DNA of 21,513 nt from Oscillospiraceae bacterium (GCA_017458025.1 JAFTGG010000172.1:1-21513); one strand, 5' to 3'. Positions 1-8,698 are shown, counted from the stretch's first letter. The notes: generated from the sequence alone by a model not told the origin. Made by a program: numbers and translations.

Positions 1-1678
1 ACACATCCCACGGATTCTGGGTGCGATCCTTGACGCCGAGGGAGATCTTGCGCTTCTCCGCGTCGAAGGAGATGACGTACACATCCAGATGATCGCCGAC
101 CTTGACGATCTCGGAGGGATGCTTGATGCGGCTCCAGGACAGCTCGCTGATGTGGACCATGCCGTCCACGCCGCCGATGTCGACGAACACGCCGTAGCTG
201 GTCATGGACTTGACGACGCCGTCATAATGCTTGCCGACCTCGATGTTGTCCCAAACTTCCTTCTGCGCGGCGGCGCGCGCCTCGCTCAGAACGCTGCGGA
301 TCGAGCCGACCACGCGGCGGCGGGCACGGTTGACCTCGGTGACGCGCAGCTTGACCGGCTGCTTGACCATCGTGCTGAGGTCCGCGTCGCGGGGCTGACC
401 GCTCTGGGACGCGGGAACGAACACGCGAACGCCCTTGACGGACACGACGACGCCGCCCTTGTTGACCTCTGAGACGGTGCCTTCGAGCACGGTCTTCTCG
501 TCGACCGCCTTCTCGATATCCTCCCAAACCTTGACCGCGTCGAGGCGCTTCTTCGAGAGCGTCGCATAGCCTTCCACGTCGTTGACGCGGACGATGTAGG
601 TCTCGATCTCGTCGCCGACATGGACGATGTCCTCGACCTTGGCGTCGGGATCGGCGCTCAGTTCAGAGATGGGAATATAGCCGGCCTGCTTGCAGCCCAG
701 ATCGACCTGGATCTCGGTGGAACCGATCGCCGTGACGACGCCGGTGACCTTGTCGCCTGTATTGAGAGTCTTAAAAGACTTTTCGAGCATTTCCTCGAAG
801 GACTCGCCCTCGGCCGCTTTGGTTTCGTTCTTGATTTCTTCCGTCATGGTTGCATATACCTCCTTAATGATGCTAGCAGGCGTTGATGCGCCGGCGGTAA
901 GTCCCGCAGTGATGCAACCAAAAAAGACGTCCGGCGAGAGCTCGTCCGCCGTCTCGATCTGGACGACGCGCCGACAAGCCTCTTTGCAAATCTCTGTCAA
1001 ATGTCTCGTGTTAGCGCTTTTGCGGTCTCCGACTACCACCATCACGTCAACTTTGGCGGCGATTTCCGCCGCTTCCGACTGGCGCTTCTGCGTAGCTCCG
1101 CATATTGTATCACAAACTTTTAGATTTGTACACTCTTTTTTTAGAAATTTTAAACAACTTTCCCAAAGCGCGCGGATACAAGTTGTCTGCGCCACGGCGA
1201 GCACAGGCCGCCCGCGATCAAAGGCGCCGCTTTGGAGCCATTCCCGCACCGCCTCCGGCGAATCGCAGACCGCCGCGCCGCGGCAGCGGCTCGCGATGGC
1301 GATGACCTCGGGGTGCTGCGCCTCGCCGACGATAACGACCTGTACGCCGTTCCGTTCGGCGTCCGAAACCAGCTGCTGCGTGCGGCGCACATTGGGGCAG
1401 GTCGCGTCCACGATCTCCGCGCCGCGCGCCGTCAGATCCTCCATGACCTCGCGCCGCTCGCCGTGGGAGCGGATCAGCACCGCCTCGCCGGCGCGCGCCT
1501 CGCCGGAAGCGGCGATCCGCCGCATGCCGAGCGCCTCCAGCTCCGCGATGACGTTCGCGTTGTGGATAATGCTGCCGAGCATCGCGCCGCCGCGCACGCG
1601 CGCGGTCTGCTCCGCCAGCTCCACCGCCCGCTCCACGCCGTAGCAGAAGCCGGCGGACTTTGCCAGAATGACGTTCAT
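1..1678 (-). CDS. ispH-rpsA: IspH-ribosomal protein S1 fusion (3' end outside window)
   Basis: Bifunctional protein; 559 residues are visible and the frame stays open at the left edge. Residues 1-277 are 4-hydroxy-3-methylbut-2-enyl diphosphate reductase, the last MEP-pathway step making IPP/DMAPP with a [4Fe-4S] cluster. The cluster cysteines lie in [15 protein letters not shown] and DTICGAT; substrate-site residues lie in GSIIHN, IRSHGE and QHPEV; the C-terminal signature GLTAGASTP is present. From Met278 (codon 845-847) three S1 RNA-binding repeats follow, roughly residues 308-380, 394-464 and 479-552; a fourth probably lies outside. No stop separates the halves: IspH runs through IIKEVYAT into MTEEIKNE. 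This fusion is known in Clostridia. The ATG at 1676-1678 overlaps the plsC stop. An AAGGAGG at 859-865, 11 nt before Met278, could allow separate S1 synthesis. Confidence 0.95.
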   Translation of the reverse strand, partial: MNVILAKSAGFCYGVERAVELAEQTARVRGGAMLGSIIHNANVIAELEALGMRRIAASGEARAGEAVLIRSHGERREVMEDLTARGAEIVDATCPNVRRTQQLVSDAERNGVQVVIVGEAQHPEVIAIASRCRGAAVCDSPEAVREWLQSGAFDRGRPVLAVAQTTCIRALWESCLKFLKKECTNLKVCDTICGATQKRQSEAAEIAAKVDVMVVVGDRKSANTRHLTEICKEACRRVVQIETADELSPDVFFGCITAGLTAGASTPASIIKEVYATMTEEIKNETKAAEGESFEEMLEKSFKTLNTGDKVTGVVTAIGSTEIQVDLGCKQAGYIPISELSADPDAKVEDIVHVGDEIETYIVRVNDVEGYATLSKKRLDAVKVWEDIEKAVDEKTVLEGTVSEVNKGGVVVSVKGVRVFVPASQSGQPRDADLSTMVKQPVKLRVTEVNRARRRVVGSIRSVLSEARAAAQKEVWDNIEVGKHYDGVVKSMTSYGVFVDIGGVDGMVHISELSWSRIKHPSEIVKVGDHLDVYVISFDAEKRKISLGVKDRTQNPWDV

Positions 1679-2277
1679 TTCTTCTCGTACTCCCGTCCCA
1701 GAGCATAAGCGCGGCGCATGATCTCGTCGGCGTACTCCTGGTACTCCTCCGCCGTGCCGTGACGCGCGGCGGTCTTGGGCGCGTAGGGCTCGCCGAAGAC
1801 AATATGCGTCATACGGAACAGCTTGCGCTTTTTGCCGGCGTAAACCGGCAGCAGCGGCGCGCCCGTGCGCATCGCGATCATCACGACGCCGCCCTTGGGG
1901 CGCACGTCGCCCTCGCGCTCGACGCGCGTGCCCTCCGGAAACACCAGCAGATGCGCGCCGTCCTTGATGGTCTTGATGGACGTCTTGACGGCGGCGAGGT
2001 CGCTGTGCCCGCGGTCGACGGGAAAACCGCCGAGATGCGTCAGAAGCCAGCCGAGGAAAGGCTTATCAAACAGCTCCTTCTTCCCCATGATGCGCACCGG
2101 CACGTTCCGCGGCAGCGCGAGGCAGATGAGGAACGGGTCAATGGCGTGGGCATGATTGCCGCAGAGCACCACCGCCCGATCCTTCGGCACGTTCTCTCGC
2201 CCGTGGATCGTAAACGGGAACAACAGCCAGAGGATCGGGTAAAAGATGAAATGAAAGATGCGATAAAATCTTGTCAT
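1675..2277 (-). CDS. plsC: 1-acyl-sn-glycerol-3-phosphate acyltransferase
   Basis: A 200-residue PlsC/LPLAT-family protein that would acylate lysophosphatidic acid to phosphatidic acid at the inner face of the membrane. The N-terminus is hydrophobic (about residues 7-23). The catalytic HX4D motif is NHAHAIDP (His42, Asp47) and the glycerol-phosphate-binding motif is FPEGTR at residues 113-118. The length matches the short bacterial members of the family. The start overlaps the end of cmk and the stop overlaps the ispH-rpsA start, both as ATGA, so translational coupling is likely. cmk-plsC-ispH is a recurrent gene order in Clostridia. Confidence 0.93.
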   Translation of the reverse strand: MTRFYRIFHFIFYPILWLLFPFTIHGRENVPKDRAVVLCGNHAHAIDPFLICLALPRNVPVRIMGKKELFDKPFLGWLLTHLGGFPVDRGHSDLAAVKTSIKTIKDGAHLLVFPEGTRVEREGDVRPKGGVVMIAMRTGAPLLPVYAGKKRKLFRMTHIVFGEPYAPKTAARHGTAEEYQEYADEIMRRAYALGREYEKK

Positions 2278-2957
2278 TTCCCGATTTTCTCCCGTATCGT
2301 CCTGAGCAGCAACGTCCGGCTCTGCTCGAAATCGAGGTCCGAGGTATCGACCAGCACCGCGTCCTCCGCCTGCTTGAGCGGCGCGACGTCGCGGTGCGAG
2401 TCGTTGTAATCGCGCTCCTTGAGCTCGGCGAGCACCTCGTCGTAAGGCTTCGGCGTACCGCGCTGCTCCAGTTCGAGGAAGCGCCGCTTCGCGCGGACCT
2501 CCGCGTCGGCGGTGAGAAAGATCTTGACCTCCGCGTCCGGCAGGACGACCGTGCCGATGTCGCGCCCGTCCATGACGACGCTCTGCTCGCGCGCGAGCCT
2601 CCGCTGCATGTCCAGCAGGAACGCGCGGACCGGCGGCAGCGCCGACACGTCGGAGGCGTACATCGAGATCTGCGGCAGGCGGATATCGTCGGTCACGTCC
2701 TCGCCGTTTAAATACATGCGCTGCAGGCCGTCGTCCCCGTGCTTCATGCCGATCTCGATCGACGGCAGCATCGCCGAGACCGCCGCCTCGTCCCGCGGCG
2801 CAACGCCCTTGCGGAACGCCGCGAGCCCGATGACACGGTAGATCGCGCCGGTATCGACGTAAGTAATGCGCAGTTCCCTCGCGACCGCTTTCGCCAGCGT
2901 GCTCTTGCCCGCGCCGGACGGCCCGTCCACCGCGACGGCATAATGTTTCTCTGTCAT
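2274..2957 (-). CDS. cmk: (d)CMP kinase
   Basis: Cytidylate kinase, 227 residues, phosphorylating CMP and dCMP to the diphosphates with ATP. The P-loop is GPSGAGKST at residues 12-20, and YVDTGAIYR and DGRDIGTVVLP are family hallmarks. The ATG at 2955-2957 was chosen because AAGGAG sits 6 nt upstream and the P-loop then falls at its usual place near the N-terminus. The same frame stays open further upstream, but that stretch lies inside the preceding baiN-type gene and is arginine-rich shadow sequence. The gene follows baiN by 16 bp and overlaps plsC by 4 bp. Confidence 0.95.
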   Translation of the reverse strand: MTEKHYAVAVDGPSGAGKSTLAKAVARELRITYVDTGAIYRVIGLAAFRKGVAPRDEAAVSAMLPSIEIGMKHGDDGLQRMYLNGEDVTDDIRLPQISMYASDVSALPPVRAFLLDMQRRLAREQSVVMDGRDIGTVVLPDAEVKIFLTADAEVRAKRRFLELEQRGTPKPYDEVLAELKERDYNDSHRDVAPLKQAEDAVLVDTSDLDFEQSRTLLLRTIREKIGK

Positions 2958-2973
2958 AGCGCTCTCCTTATCT

Positions 2974-4203
2974 TTATCGTTCCGCGGCGGCCTCGCCGGC
3001 CGCCTTGCCCGTCGCCCACGCGATCTGTAAATTGAACCCGCCCGTGTAGGCGTCCACGTCCAGCACCTCGCCCGCGAAATACAGCCCCTCGACCAGCTTC
3101 GACGCCATAGTGCCCGGATCGACCTCGCCGACCTTGACGCCGCCGGAGGTGACGATCGCCTCCTCCACGCCGCGCGGGCCTGTGACCGCGATCTCAAACG
3201 CCTTGAGCGTTTTGATAAGAGCGCGGCGCTGTTCTCTCGTGACGGAATTTGCCTTTGTGTCCGCCGGAATCCCCGTGCGGCGCACCATAACAGGGATCAT
3301 GCTCCTCGGCACAAGGCCGCCGAGCACGTTGTCGAAATCCTGATTGCTCCGCTCGGCAAAATCGCGCAGCAGGCGCTCGTCCAGCTTTTTTTCGTCGAGC
3401 GCCGGCTTCAGGTCGACGATAAGCCGGTAGCGGTCTTTCTCCCAATCCCGCATGTGCGCGCTCGCGGACAATACCAGCGGGCCGCTGACGCCGAAGTGCG
3501 TGAACAGCAGCTCGCCCAATTCTTCATAGATGATCTTGTTCTTTTGGTTGCGTGCCGTCAGCGTCACATTGCGCAGCGACAGCCCCTGCATCGCGGCGCA
3601 GTCAGGATCGTCGCTTGCGAGCGGCACCAGCGAGCCGCGCGGCGGCACGACGGTGTGCCCAACCTGTTTGGCGAGCCGATATCCGTCGCCGGTGCTGCCC
3701 GTCGCGGGATAGGACACGCCGCCGGTGGCGACGACCACCGCGACGGCGGGGTAGCTCGCACGCCCGCTTTTGACGCCCGCGACACGCCCGTCTTTCAGGA
3801 CCAGCGCCGCCGCGCGGTCGGATACCAGCCTGACGCGCAGCCGCTTCAGCTCTTTTTCAAGCGCGCCGCTGACGTCGAACGCGCGGTCTGACACCGGATA
3901 GACGCGCTTGCCGCGCTCCACCTTCAGCGGGACGCCCAAGTCCTCAAAAAACGCCATAGTATCCCGCCCTTCCCAGCGGGAAAAAGCGCTGTAAAGGAAC
4001 TTTCCGTTACGCGGCACATGAGCAATCAGCTCGTCGCAAGCGCTGTCGTTCGTCACGTTGCAGCGGCCTTTTCCCGTGATGTTGAGCTTCTTGCCGAGGC
4101 GCTCGTTCGGCTCCAGCAGCGTCACGCCCGCGCCCTTGCGCGCGGCGCTGATCGCCGCCATCATGCCGGCGGCTCCGCCGCCGGCGACAACGACCTCACT
4201 CAT
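2974..4203 (-). CDS. BaiN/HI0933-family FAD flavoprotein
   Basis: A 409-residue NAD(P)/FAD-dependent oxidoreductase of the HI0933/YhiN/BaiN family. The N-terminal dinucleotide-binding loop is VVAGGGAAGMMAA, followed by the family signature NITGKGRCNVTN near residues 42-53. The C-terminus has the second FAD contact, GLYFAGEVLDVDAYTGGFNLQ. Some relatives are described as acting in bile-acid dehydroxylation (BaiN), but most members sit in housekeeping clusters like this one with no proven substrate, so I do not assign a reaction. The start overlaps the end of the MurR/RpiR gene by 8 bp, and cmk follows 16 bp downstream. Confidence 0.88.
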   Translation of the reverse strand: MSEVVVAGGGAAGMMAAISAARKGAGVTLLEPNERLGKKLNITGKGRCNVTNDSACDELIAHVPRNGKFLYSAFSRWEGRDTMAFFEDLGVPLKVERGKRVYPVSDRAFDVSGALEKELKRLRVRLVSDRAAALVLKDGRVAGVKSGRASYPAVAVVVATGGVSYPATGSTGDGYRLAKQVGHTVVPPRGSLVPLASDDPDCAAMQGLSLRNVTLTARNQKNKIIYEELGELLFTHFGVSGPLVLSASAHMRDWEKDRYRLIVDLKPALDEKKLDERLLRDFAERSNQDFDNVLGGLVPRSMIPVMVRRTGIPADTKANSVTREQRRALIKTLKAFEIAVTGPRGVEEAIVTSGGVKVGEVDPGTMASKLVEGLYFAGEVLDVDAYTGGFNLQIAWATGKAAGEAAAER

Positions 4204-5059
4204 CTTCCACCTTGCCGAAAATCGAGAACTTCTCCCAGATATGCTCCAGCTCGGAAAAGCTGGCGGAAACGTCAGTGCCTTTTTTGCGCGCGCACGCGAG
4301 GATCAGCGCGTTGAGCATGCTCATCGGCGCGGCGAGCGAGTCGACAAACGAGATCATCTCGTTGTGGACAAGCAGCGCGCTCTCCGCAACGCGGGCGAGC
4401 GGCGACATCTCGCTGTCGGTCAGGCCCACGATGGTCGCGCCGCGGTCGCGGGCGAATTGGATCGTCTTGAGCGCAAGCTCCGAGTAGCGCGGAAAACAGA
4501 TGGCGAACACCACGTCGCCGGGGCCGACGCGGAATATCTGGTCAAAGACCCCCGCGGCGCCGCCCTGCACGAAGGTCACGTTGTCGTAGATCAGGCGGAA
4601 ATAAAAATTTAAGTATCCCGCGAGGAACGAGGACGAGCGGAAGCCCACAATGTAAATGCGCTTCGCGGCCGTGATCGTGTCCACCACGCGCTCGAACTCC
4701 GCGGCGTCCGTCTGGTCGATCGCCATGCGGATCTTCTCCATGTCGCGGTGCAGCACGTTCGTCACAAGATCGCTGCCGCCCAGCACGCCGTCCGACGCCT
4801 GGATGCGCTGAATGGACGTCAGCTTGCCGCGGATCATCTCCTGCAGCGCGCGCTGCATGCTCGGATACCCGTCGTACCCCAGCTGCGTCGCGAAGCGGAC
4901 GACGGTCGACTCGCTCACCTGCACGGTTTTGCCGAGCTTGCTCGCGGTCATGAACGCCGCCTTGTCGTAGTTGTCCAAAATGTATCGCGCAATCAGCTTC
5001 TGACCCTTGGAAAAGCTGATCATGTTCTTTTCGATCGTATGTAATATGTTCTTCGCCAT
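4196..5059 (-). CDS. MurR/RpiR-family transcriptional regulator
   Basis: A 287-residue regulator with an N-terminal RpiR-type helix-turn-helix (about residues 1-77, with KLGKTVQVSESTVVRFATQLG as the recognition region) and a C-terminal SIS sugar-phosphate-binding domain (about 110-250, containing YIVGFRSSSFLAGYL). Such proteins usually sense phosphosugars and control amino-sugar or sugar catabolism. No sugar operon is adjacent; it sits between rluB and the baiN-type gene, so its target is probably elsewhere. No strong Shine-Dalgarno is seen before the ATG (only GGG about 8 nt upstream), so its expression may be modest or coupled to rluB, whose stop is 11 bp upstream. Confidence 0.9.
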   Translation of the reverse strand: MAKNILHTIEKNMISFSKGQKLIARYILDNYDKAAFMTASKLGKTVQVSESTVVRFATQLGYDGYPSMQRALQEMIRGKLTSIQRIQASDGVLGGSDLVTNVLHRDMEKIRMAIDQTDAAEFERVVDTITAAKRIYIVGFRSSSFLAGYLNFYFRLIYDNVTFVQGGAAGVFDQIFRVGPGDVVFAICFPRYSELALKTIQFARDRGATIVGLTDSEMSPLARVAESALLVHNEMISFVDSLAAPMSMLNALILACARKKGTDVSASFSELEHIWEKFSIFGKVEDE

Positions 5060-5070
5060 ACGGTATTTCC

Positions 5071-5778
5071 CTATCTTTCGTCAAATTCGCGGACTTCCTC
5101 CACGGTCAGATCCCGCCACTTGCCGCTGGGCAGGCCGCCGAGCGGCAGATGATGCTCCGCCACGCGCCGCAGCCGCTTGACGTGCAGCCCCACGGCGGCG
5201 CACATGCGCCGGATCTGGCGGTTTTTGCCCTCGTGAATAATCATTTCCAATTCTGCCGTCTCTTTGCCCTCGCGCAGCGTGCTCACGCGCGCGGGACGGA
5301 TCGGCTCGCCGTCGACCGCGGTCAACGCCGCGAGCCTTACCGCCGCGCCGCGCACGTCGCCGGCGACAGTCACGCGGTACGTTTTGTCGATTTCATAGCG
5401 CGGGTGAAGGATACGCTGCAGCCACGCGCCGTCGTTGGTCAACAGCAGCAGCCCCTCGGAATCGAGGTCGAGCCGCCCCACCGGCACAACGCGCGCGCCG
5501 CAGTCCGCGACCAGCTCCGCGACGGTGGGCCTGCCCTGTTCGTCGGACATCGTGCAGACATAGCCGCGCGGCTTATTGAGCATCAAATAGCGCTTTTGCT
5601 CCGGAACCGCCAGCGGCTTGCCGTCGACCAATATCTCGTCGGCGTCCGGATCGGCGCTTTGCCCCACCGAAGCGGCCGCGCCGTTGACGGTGACGCGTCC
5701 GGCTTCGATCCAAGCCTCCGCCGTCCGGCGGGAACACAGCCCCGAGGCGGCAATCAGTTTTTGTAACCGCTGCTCCAA
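5071..5778 (-). CDS. rluB: RluB/RsuA-family pseudouridine synthase
   Basis: A 235-residue rRNA pseudouridine synthase. An S4 RNA-binding domain occupies about residues 1-60 (LQKLIAASGLCSRRTAEAWI), followed by the catalytic domain with GRLDLDSEGLLLLTNDG, where Asp104 is the expected nucleophile. Family members of this type modify large-subunit rRNA (RluB) or 16S rRNA (RsuA); RluB is the usual assignment in this gene neighbourhood, but the sequence alone does not settle it. The start is TTG at 5776-5778, preceded by TAGGAG at 6 nt spacing, 9 bp after the dacF stop. Confidence 0.9.
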   Translation of the reverse strand: MEQRLQKLIAASGLCSRRTAEAWIEAGRVTVNGAAASVGQSADPDADEILVDGKPLAVPEQKRYLMLNKPRGYVCTMSDEQGRPTVAELVADCGARVVPVGRLDLDSEGLLLLTNDGAWLQRILHPRYEIDKTYRVTVAGDVRGAAVRLAALTAVDGEPIRPARVSTLREGKETAELEMIIHEGKNRQIRRMCAAVGLHVKRLRRVAEHHLPLGGLPSGKWRDLTVEEVREFDER

Positions 5779-5787
5779 TACTCTCTC

Positions 5788-6906
5788 CTATCGCATCGCG
5801 CCGAACAGGGCGCGGAGCCTTGCCGATACCGTCGGTCTTGCCGCGGCTTTTGCCGCCCCGACGCCGTTCGCCGCAACCAACGCGACGCGCCCGACCTCTG
5901 TGCCGTCCAGCAGAACAACCGCTTCTCCGGCGCGCTGTCCCGCGTTCACCGGCGCCTGCGCCGCGGCAGGCGTCTCCACGCGCAGCGTCAGCGCTTCGCC
6001 GTCCGCGACCGGATACGAAAAGCCCTCCGCCGCGACAAGCGCCACACAGGGCGCTTCTCCGCCGCGCACGGCCGCCATCGCGTACGTTTCTCCGCGCTCC
6101 GCGGCGCTCCCGCGCCGGTACGACGAGAAGCCGTATTCGTAGAGCGCCGTGTGGTCCTTCCAATCGTCGCCGTCGTGCAGCGTCACCGCGACGAGCCGCA
6201 GCCCCTCGCGCTCGGCGCAGGTCACGAGCGTCCGCCCCGCTTTGCCGGTGTAGCCGGTCTTGCCGCCGATGCAGCCGTCGAGCGAAGCGAGCAGCTTATT
6301 GTGGTTTGACAACGTTCGCGTTCCCGCCGTCGCCGTCGTCGCGGAGACGATCTGCGCGAACGCCGGCACGCGCATCGCGTACGCCATCAGCCGCGCCATG
6401 TCGGCGGCGCAGGAATAGTGGCCCGCCGCGTCAAGCCCGCTCGGGTTCGCAAACGCCGTATGCGTCATGCCGAGTTCGGCAGCCGTCTCGTTCATCCACT
6501 CCACGAACCGCTCCGTGCCGCCGCCGCAATAGTCCGCGATGCACTCCGCCGCGTCGTTGCCGGACGGCAGCATCAGCCCGTAGAGCAGCGCCTCCATCGT
6601 GAGCCGCTCGCCCTCGGCAAGATACATCGACGAGCCCTCTTTGAGATGCTCGCGCTTGACCGTCACGACGTCTGTGAGACGGCTGTGCTCCAGCGCGACC
6701 AGCGCGGTCATGATCTTCGTCGTGCTGGCGATGGGCAGCTCGCCCGTCTCGTTCTTCGCGAGCAGCATACGCCCGCTGTCCGCGTCCAGCAGCACATAGG
6801 CGGACGCCGAGACCGGCGGCGCGGTGGCAGACTGACAAGGGATACCGCTTGTCAGATAAAGCGGCGCAAGGAGGACTAAAATGAATCGGCGCGCGGCGCG
6901 CGGCAT
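5788..6906 (-). CDS. dacF: D-alanyl-D-alanine carboxypeptidase, DacF/DacB type
   Basis: A 372-residue class-C low-molecular-weight penicillin-binding protein that would trim the terminal D-Ala from peptidoglycan stem peptides outside the membrane. A signal peptide is visible (RR followed by a hydrophobic run, about residues 6-22, then small residues near 28-35). All three active-site motifs are present: STTK (Ser61, Lys64), SGN (115-117) and KTG (216-218). A C-terminal PBP5-like beta-rich domain follows. In spore formers the homologues at this locus are sporulation-linked and usually followed by spmA-spmB; here rluB follows directly. A perfect 10-bp inverted repeat touches the start codon and overlaps its ribosome binding site. 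Confidence 0.93.
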   Translation of the reverse strand: MPRAARRFILVLLAPLYLTSGIPCQSATAPPVSASAYVLLDADSGRMLLAKNETGELPIASTTKIMTALVALEHSRLTDVVTVKREHLKEGSSMYLAEGERLTMEALLYGLMLPSGNDAAECIADYCGGGTERFVEWMNETAAELGMTHTAFANPSGLDAAGHYSCAADMARLMAYAMRVPAFAQIVSATTATAGTRTLSNHNKLLASLDGCIGGKTGYTGKAGRTLVTCAEREGLRLVAVTLHDGDDWKDHTALYEYGFSSYRRGSAAERGETYAMAAVRGGEAPCVALVAAEGFSYPVADGEALTLRVETPAAAQAPVNAGQRAGEAVVLLDGTEVGRVALVAANGVGAAKAAARPTVSARLRALFGAMR

Positions 6907-6936
6907 AAGACCACTTCCTTAAACACAAGTGGTCTT
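6907..6936 (-). promoter_or_regulatory. Hairpin overlapping the dacF ribosome binding site
   Basis: A perfect inverted repeat with 10-bp arms (AAGACCACTT / AAGTGGTCTT) and a 10-nt loop ends at the base before the dacF ATG. The only Shine-Dalgarno-like sequence, AAGGAAG, is split between the loop and the 3' arm, so the folded RNA would hide it. There is no U-run after the hairpin, so it does not look like a terminator for gerW. A CATACTAA sequence at 6935-6942, reminiscent of a SigE -10 element, overlaps the 5' arm; a transcript starting from it would lack most of that arm. Confidence 0.55.
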
Positions 6937-6956
6937 AGTATGCCCAGACGCGCGCT

Positions 6957-7349
6957 TTAGTAGATGCCTTTTTCTTCTTTTTTCTTCGCGACGAAGTTCT
7001 CGACGCGGTCCATGACCTCGGGCACAAGATCGAGCACGCGGTCGATCGGGCCAACCGCCGGCAGCGCCACCGGCACGACGCGCGTAACGCCGTCCTTGAT
7101 GATGAGAAAGCTGACAGGATCGATCTTGACGCCCGCCGCGCCCGCGCCGCCGAACTTGTCGACAGTCCTGCCGTAGTCGCTGCCGCCCGTGCCGAAGCCG
7201 AAGCTGACGCGCGAGACGGGAATGACCGTCACGCCGTCGGGCGTGGTGATGGGCTCGCCGATAATGGAGTTGGAATCGACCATCTCGCGGATCTTGGTCA
7301 TCGTGGTCTCCATGAGGTCGCTCAACGGTTTCTTCTCGATAGTATCCAT
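6957..7349 (-). CDS. ytfJ: GerW/YtfJ-family sporulation protein
   Basis: A 130-residue protein of the spore YtfJ family. The conserved core is present: a start-proximal helix, then GEPITTPDGVTVIPVSRVSFGFGTGGSD, a glycine-rich middle, and VKIDPVSFLIIKDGVTRVVP. In Bacillus, GerW (YtfJ) is a forespore protein needed for proper germination; its biochemical activity is not known to me. AAGGAG stands 8 nt before the ATG. It is 14 bp downstream of the DUF2953 gene, which is also its neighbour (YtfI) in Bacillus, supporting both calls. Confidence 0.9.
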   Translation of the reverse strand: MDTIEKKPLSDLMETTMTKIREMVDSNSIIGEPITTPDGVTVIPVSRVSFGFGTGGSDYGRTVDKFGGAGAAGVKIDPVSFLIIKDGVTRVVPVALPAVGPIDRVLDLVPEVMDRVENFVAKKKEEKGIY

Positions 7350-7363
7350 GTTCGTCTCTCCTT

Positions 7364-8056
7364 CTATGCGATTTTATCTTCCGTATCGTTTTGCACTTTC
7401 TGTTCCGGTCCCTTGTGCGCCAATTGGTCGTGTTTCTGCGCCTTTTTGAAGCGCAGGAACCACTTTGCCATCGGAACGACCAGCGCGAACACGATCGCAA
7501 ACAGGTCGCATACGCGCAGCGAAAGCCCCACGCTGCCGAACGCCTCCGTGCCTTCCGCGTCGTAGTTCATGCGCAGGCGCAGCGACGGGTTCGGAATGTA
7601 GAACTTCTCCTCCGCCTTGGGCATCAGCGCGAACACCGCCGCATTCGCCATGCCGAAGCTCATCGCCACGTCCGCGGGATCGCGGCCGCCGAAGACGAGC
7701 GTCAGATCCAGCGGGTCGATACGCGTGCGCCGGCAGGCGCGCCGCACCATCGCGCCGAGCGCGGAAAGCGCGGTCTCAAGCAGATCGAGGATATCCTCAA
7801 GCGTCGGTTTCGGAATCGCGCGCTTTTTCTTCGGCTTTTCCTCTTTTTTCTCCTCCGGTTCCTCTGCCTTGGGCTTCTTTTCCTTCTTGGGCTTTTTCGG
7901 CTTTTTCTCTTTCTTCGGCAGAACGGTCAGCTTGATCGCGCCCACGCGCAGCCTGACGCGCAGCTCGTCCCCAAACGAAACGATCGCGCCGATACGCAGA
8001 AAACCGATCAAAAGGAAGACCAGCAGAATTATGCCGATGATCTTGAGCGCCGTCAA
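7364..8056 (-). CDS. DUF2953 membrane-anchored protein (YtfI-like)
   Basis: A 230-residue protein with one N-terminal membrane segment (about residues 4-27, including IIGIILLVFLLIGFL), then a strand-rich stretch and a long Lys/Glu/Pro-rich linker (about residues 48-80). The C-terminal half (RTRIDPLDLTLVFGGRDPADVAM and following) matches what I know of DUF2953. A second hydrophobic stretch (LFAIVFALVVPMAKWFL) lies near the C-terminus. No function is established; the pairing with GerW points to sporulation or the envelope. The start is TTG at 8054-8056, preceded by AGGGGGCGG. It lies between scpB (24 bp upstream) and gerW (14 bp downstream). Confidence 0.8.
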   Translation of the reverse strand: MTALKIIGIILLVFLLIGFLRIGAIVSFGDELRVRLRVGAIKLTVLPKKEKKPKKPKKEKKPKAEEPEEKKEEKPKKKRAIPKPTLEDILDLLETALSALGAMVRRACRRTRIDPLDLTLVFGGRDPADVAMSFGMANAAVFALMPKAEEKFYIPNPSLRLRMNYDAEGTEAFGSVGLSLRVCDLFAIVFALVVPMAKWFLRFKKAQKHDQLAHKGPEQKVQNDTEDKIA

Positions 8057-8080
8057 GCGACCGCCCCCTTTCGTGAAAGC

Positions 8081-8698
8081 TCAGTCTTCTTCCGGCAGCG
8101 CCGGCTCCGGCTCGGCCGGCCCGTCCGACATGTCGAACAGTCCGCCGTCGTCGCCGATGCGGAGCTGGCCCTCGGGCTCGATGCCCGGCATTTCCGGCAG
8201 CTCCTCAAGCGAGCTCAGATGGAACACGCGCAAAAATTCCTTCGTCGTACGGTACAGGCGCGGGCGTCCCGGCACCTGCAGGCGCCCGCACTCCTCAATG
8301 AGCTTGCGCTCCTGCAGCAGCCCCATCGTGTACGAGCTGTCCACGCCGCGCACTTGGTCGACGTAAGCGCGCGTGGTCGGCTGGTAGTAAGCGATGATGG
8401 TCAGCACCTCAAGCGCGGGCTGGCTCAGCTTCGCGCTCTTGCGGATCTCGAACGCCTTGCGGATCGCGTCCGCGTAGTCCGGCGCGGAGCAAAGCTGATA
8501 CGCGTCGTCCATGCGCACAAGACGGATACCGCGCCGCTCGTAGGCATAGTGATCCTCGAGTTTTCGCAGCAGCATCTCCGCCGTCTCTTTGTCCAAGTCG
8601 AGCGCGAGGCAGATGCGGTCGATGGCGACCGGCTCGCCGGAGGCAAACAAAATGCCCTCGATGGCGGCCTCAAGCTCTTTTAAATCCCATGTAGCCAA
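8081..8698 (-). CDS. scpB: Segregation and condensation protein B
   Basis: ScpB, a winged-helix partner of ScpA and SMC in the bacterial condensin that compacts and separates chromosomes. The family N-terminus is clear (LKELEAAIEGILFASGEPV), as is the region LEVLTIIAYYQPTTRAYVDQVRGVDS in the second winged helix, and a typical acidic tail follows. The start is uncertain: TTG at 8696-8698 is placed 10 nt after GGAGG, whereas an in-frame TTG at 8705-8707 lies only 1 nt from that sequence and is less likely. The length of 205 residues is usual. It follows scpA after 74 bp. Confidence 0.93.
   Translation of the reverse strand: MATWDLKELEAAIEGILFASGEPVAIDRICLALDLDKETAEMLLRKLEDHYAYERRGIRLVRMDDAYQLCSAPDYADAIRKAFEIRKSAKLSQPALEVLTIIAYYQPTTRAYVDQVRGVDSSYTMGLLQERKLIEECGRLQVPGRPRLYRTTKEFLRVFHLSSLEELPEMPGIEPEGQLRIGDDGGLFDMSDGPAEPEPALPEED

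Noticed and set aside
690..1643. 317-codon plus-strand frame opposite ispH-rpsA
   Set aside because: Ser/Arg/Ala-rich shadow frame; the opposite strand encodes IspH with every catalytic cysteine in place.
7391..8683. 430-codon plus-strand frame opposite gerW, DUF2953 and scpB
   Set aside because: It spans three well-supported minus-strand genes and has biased Arg/Leu/His composition without a domain; a mirror of GC-rich codon use.
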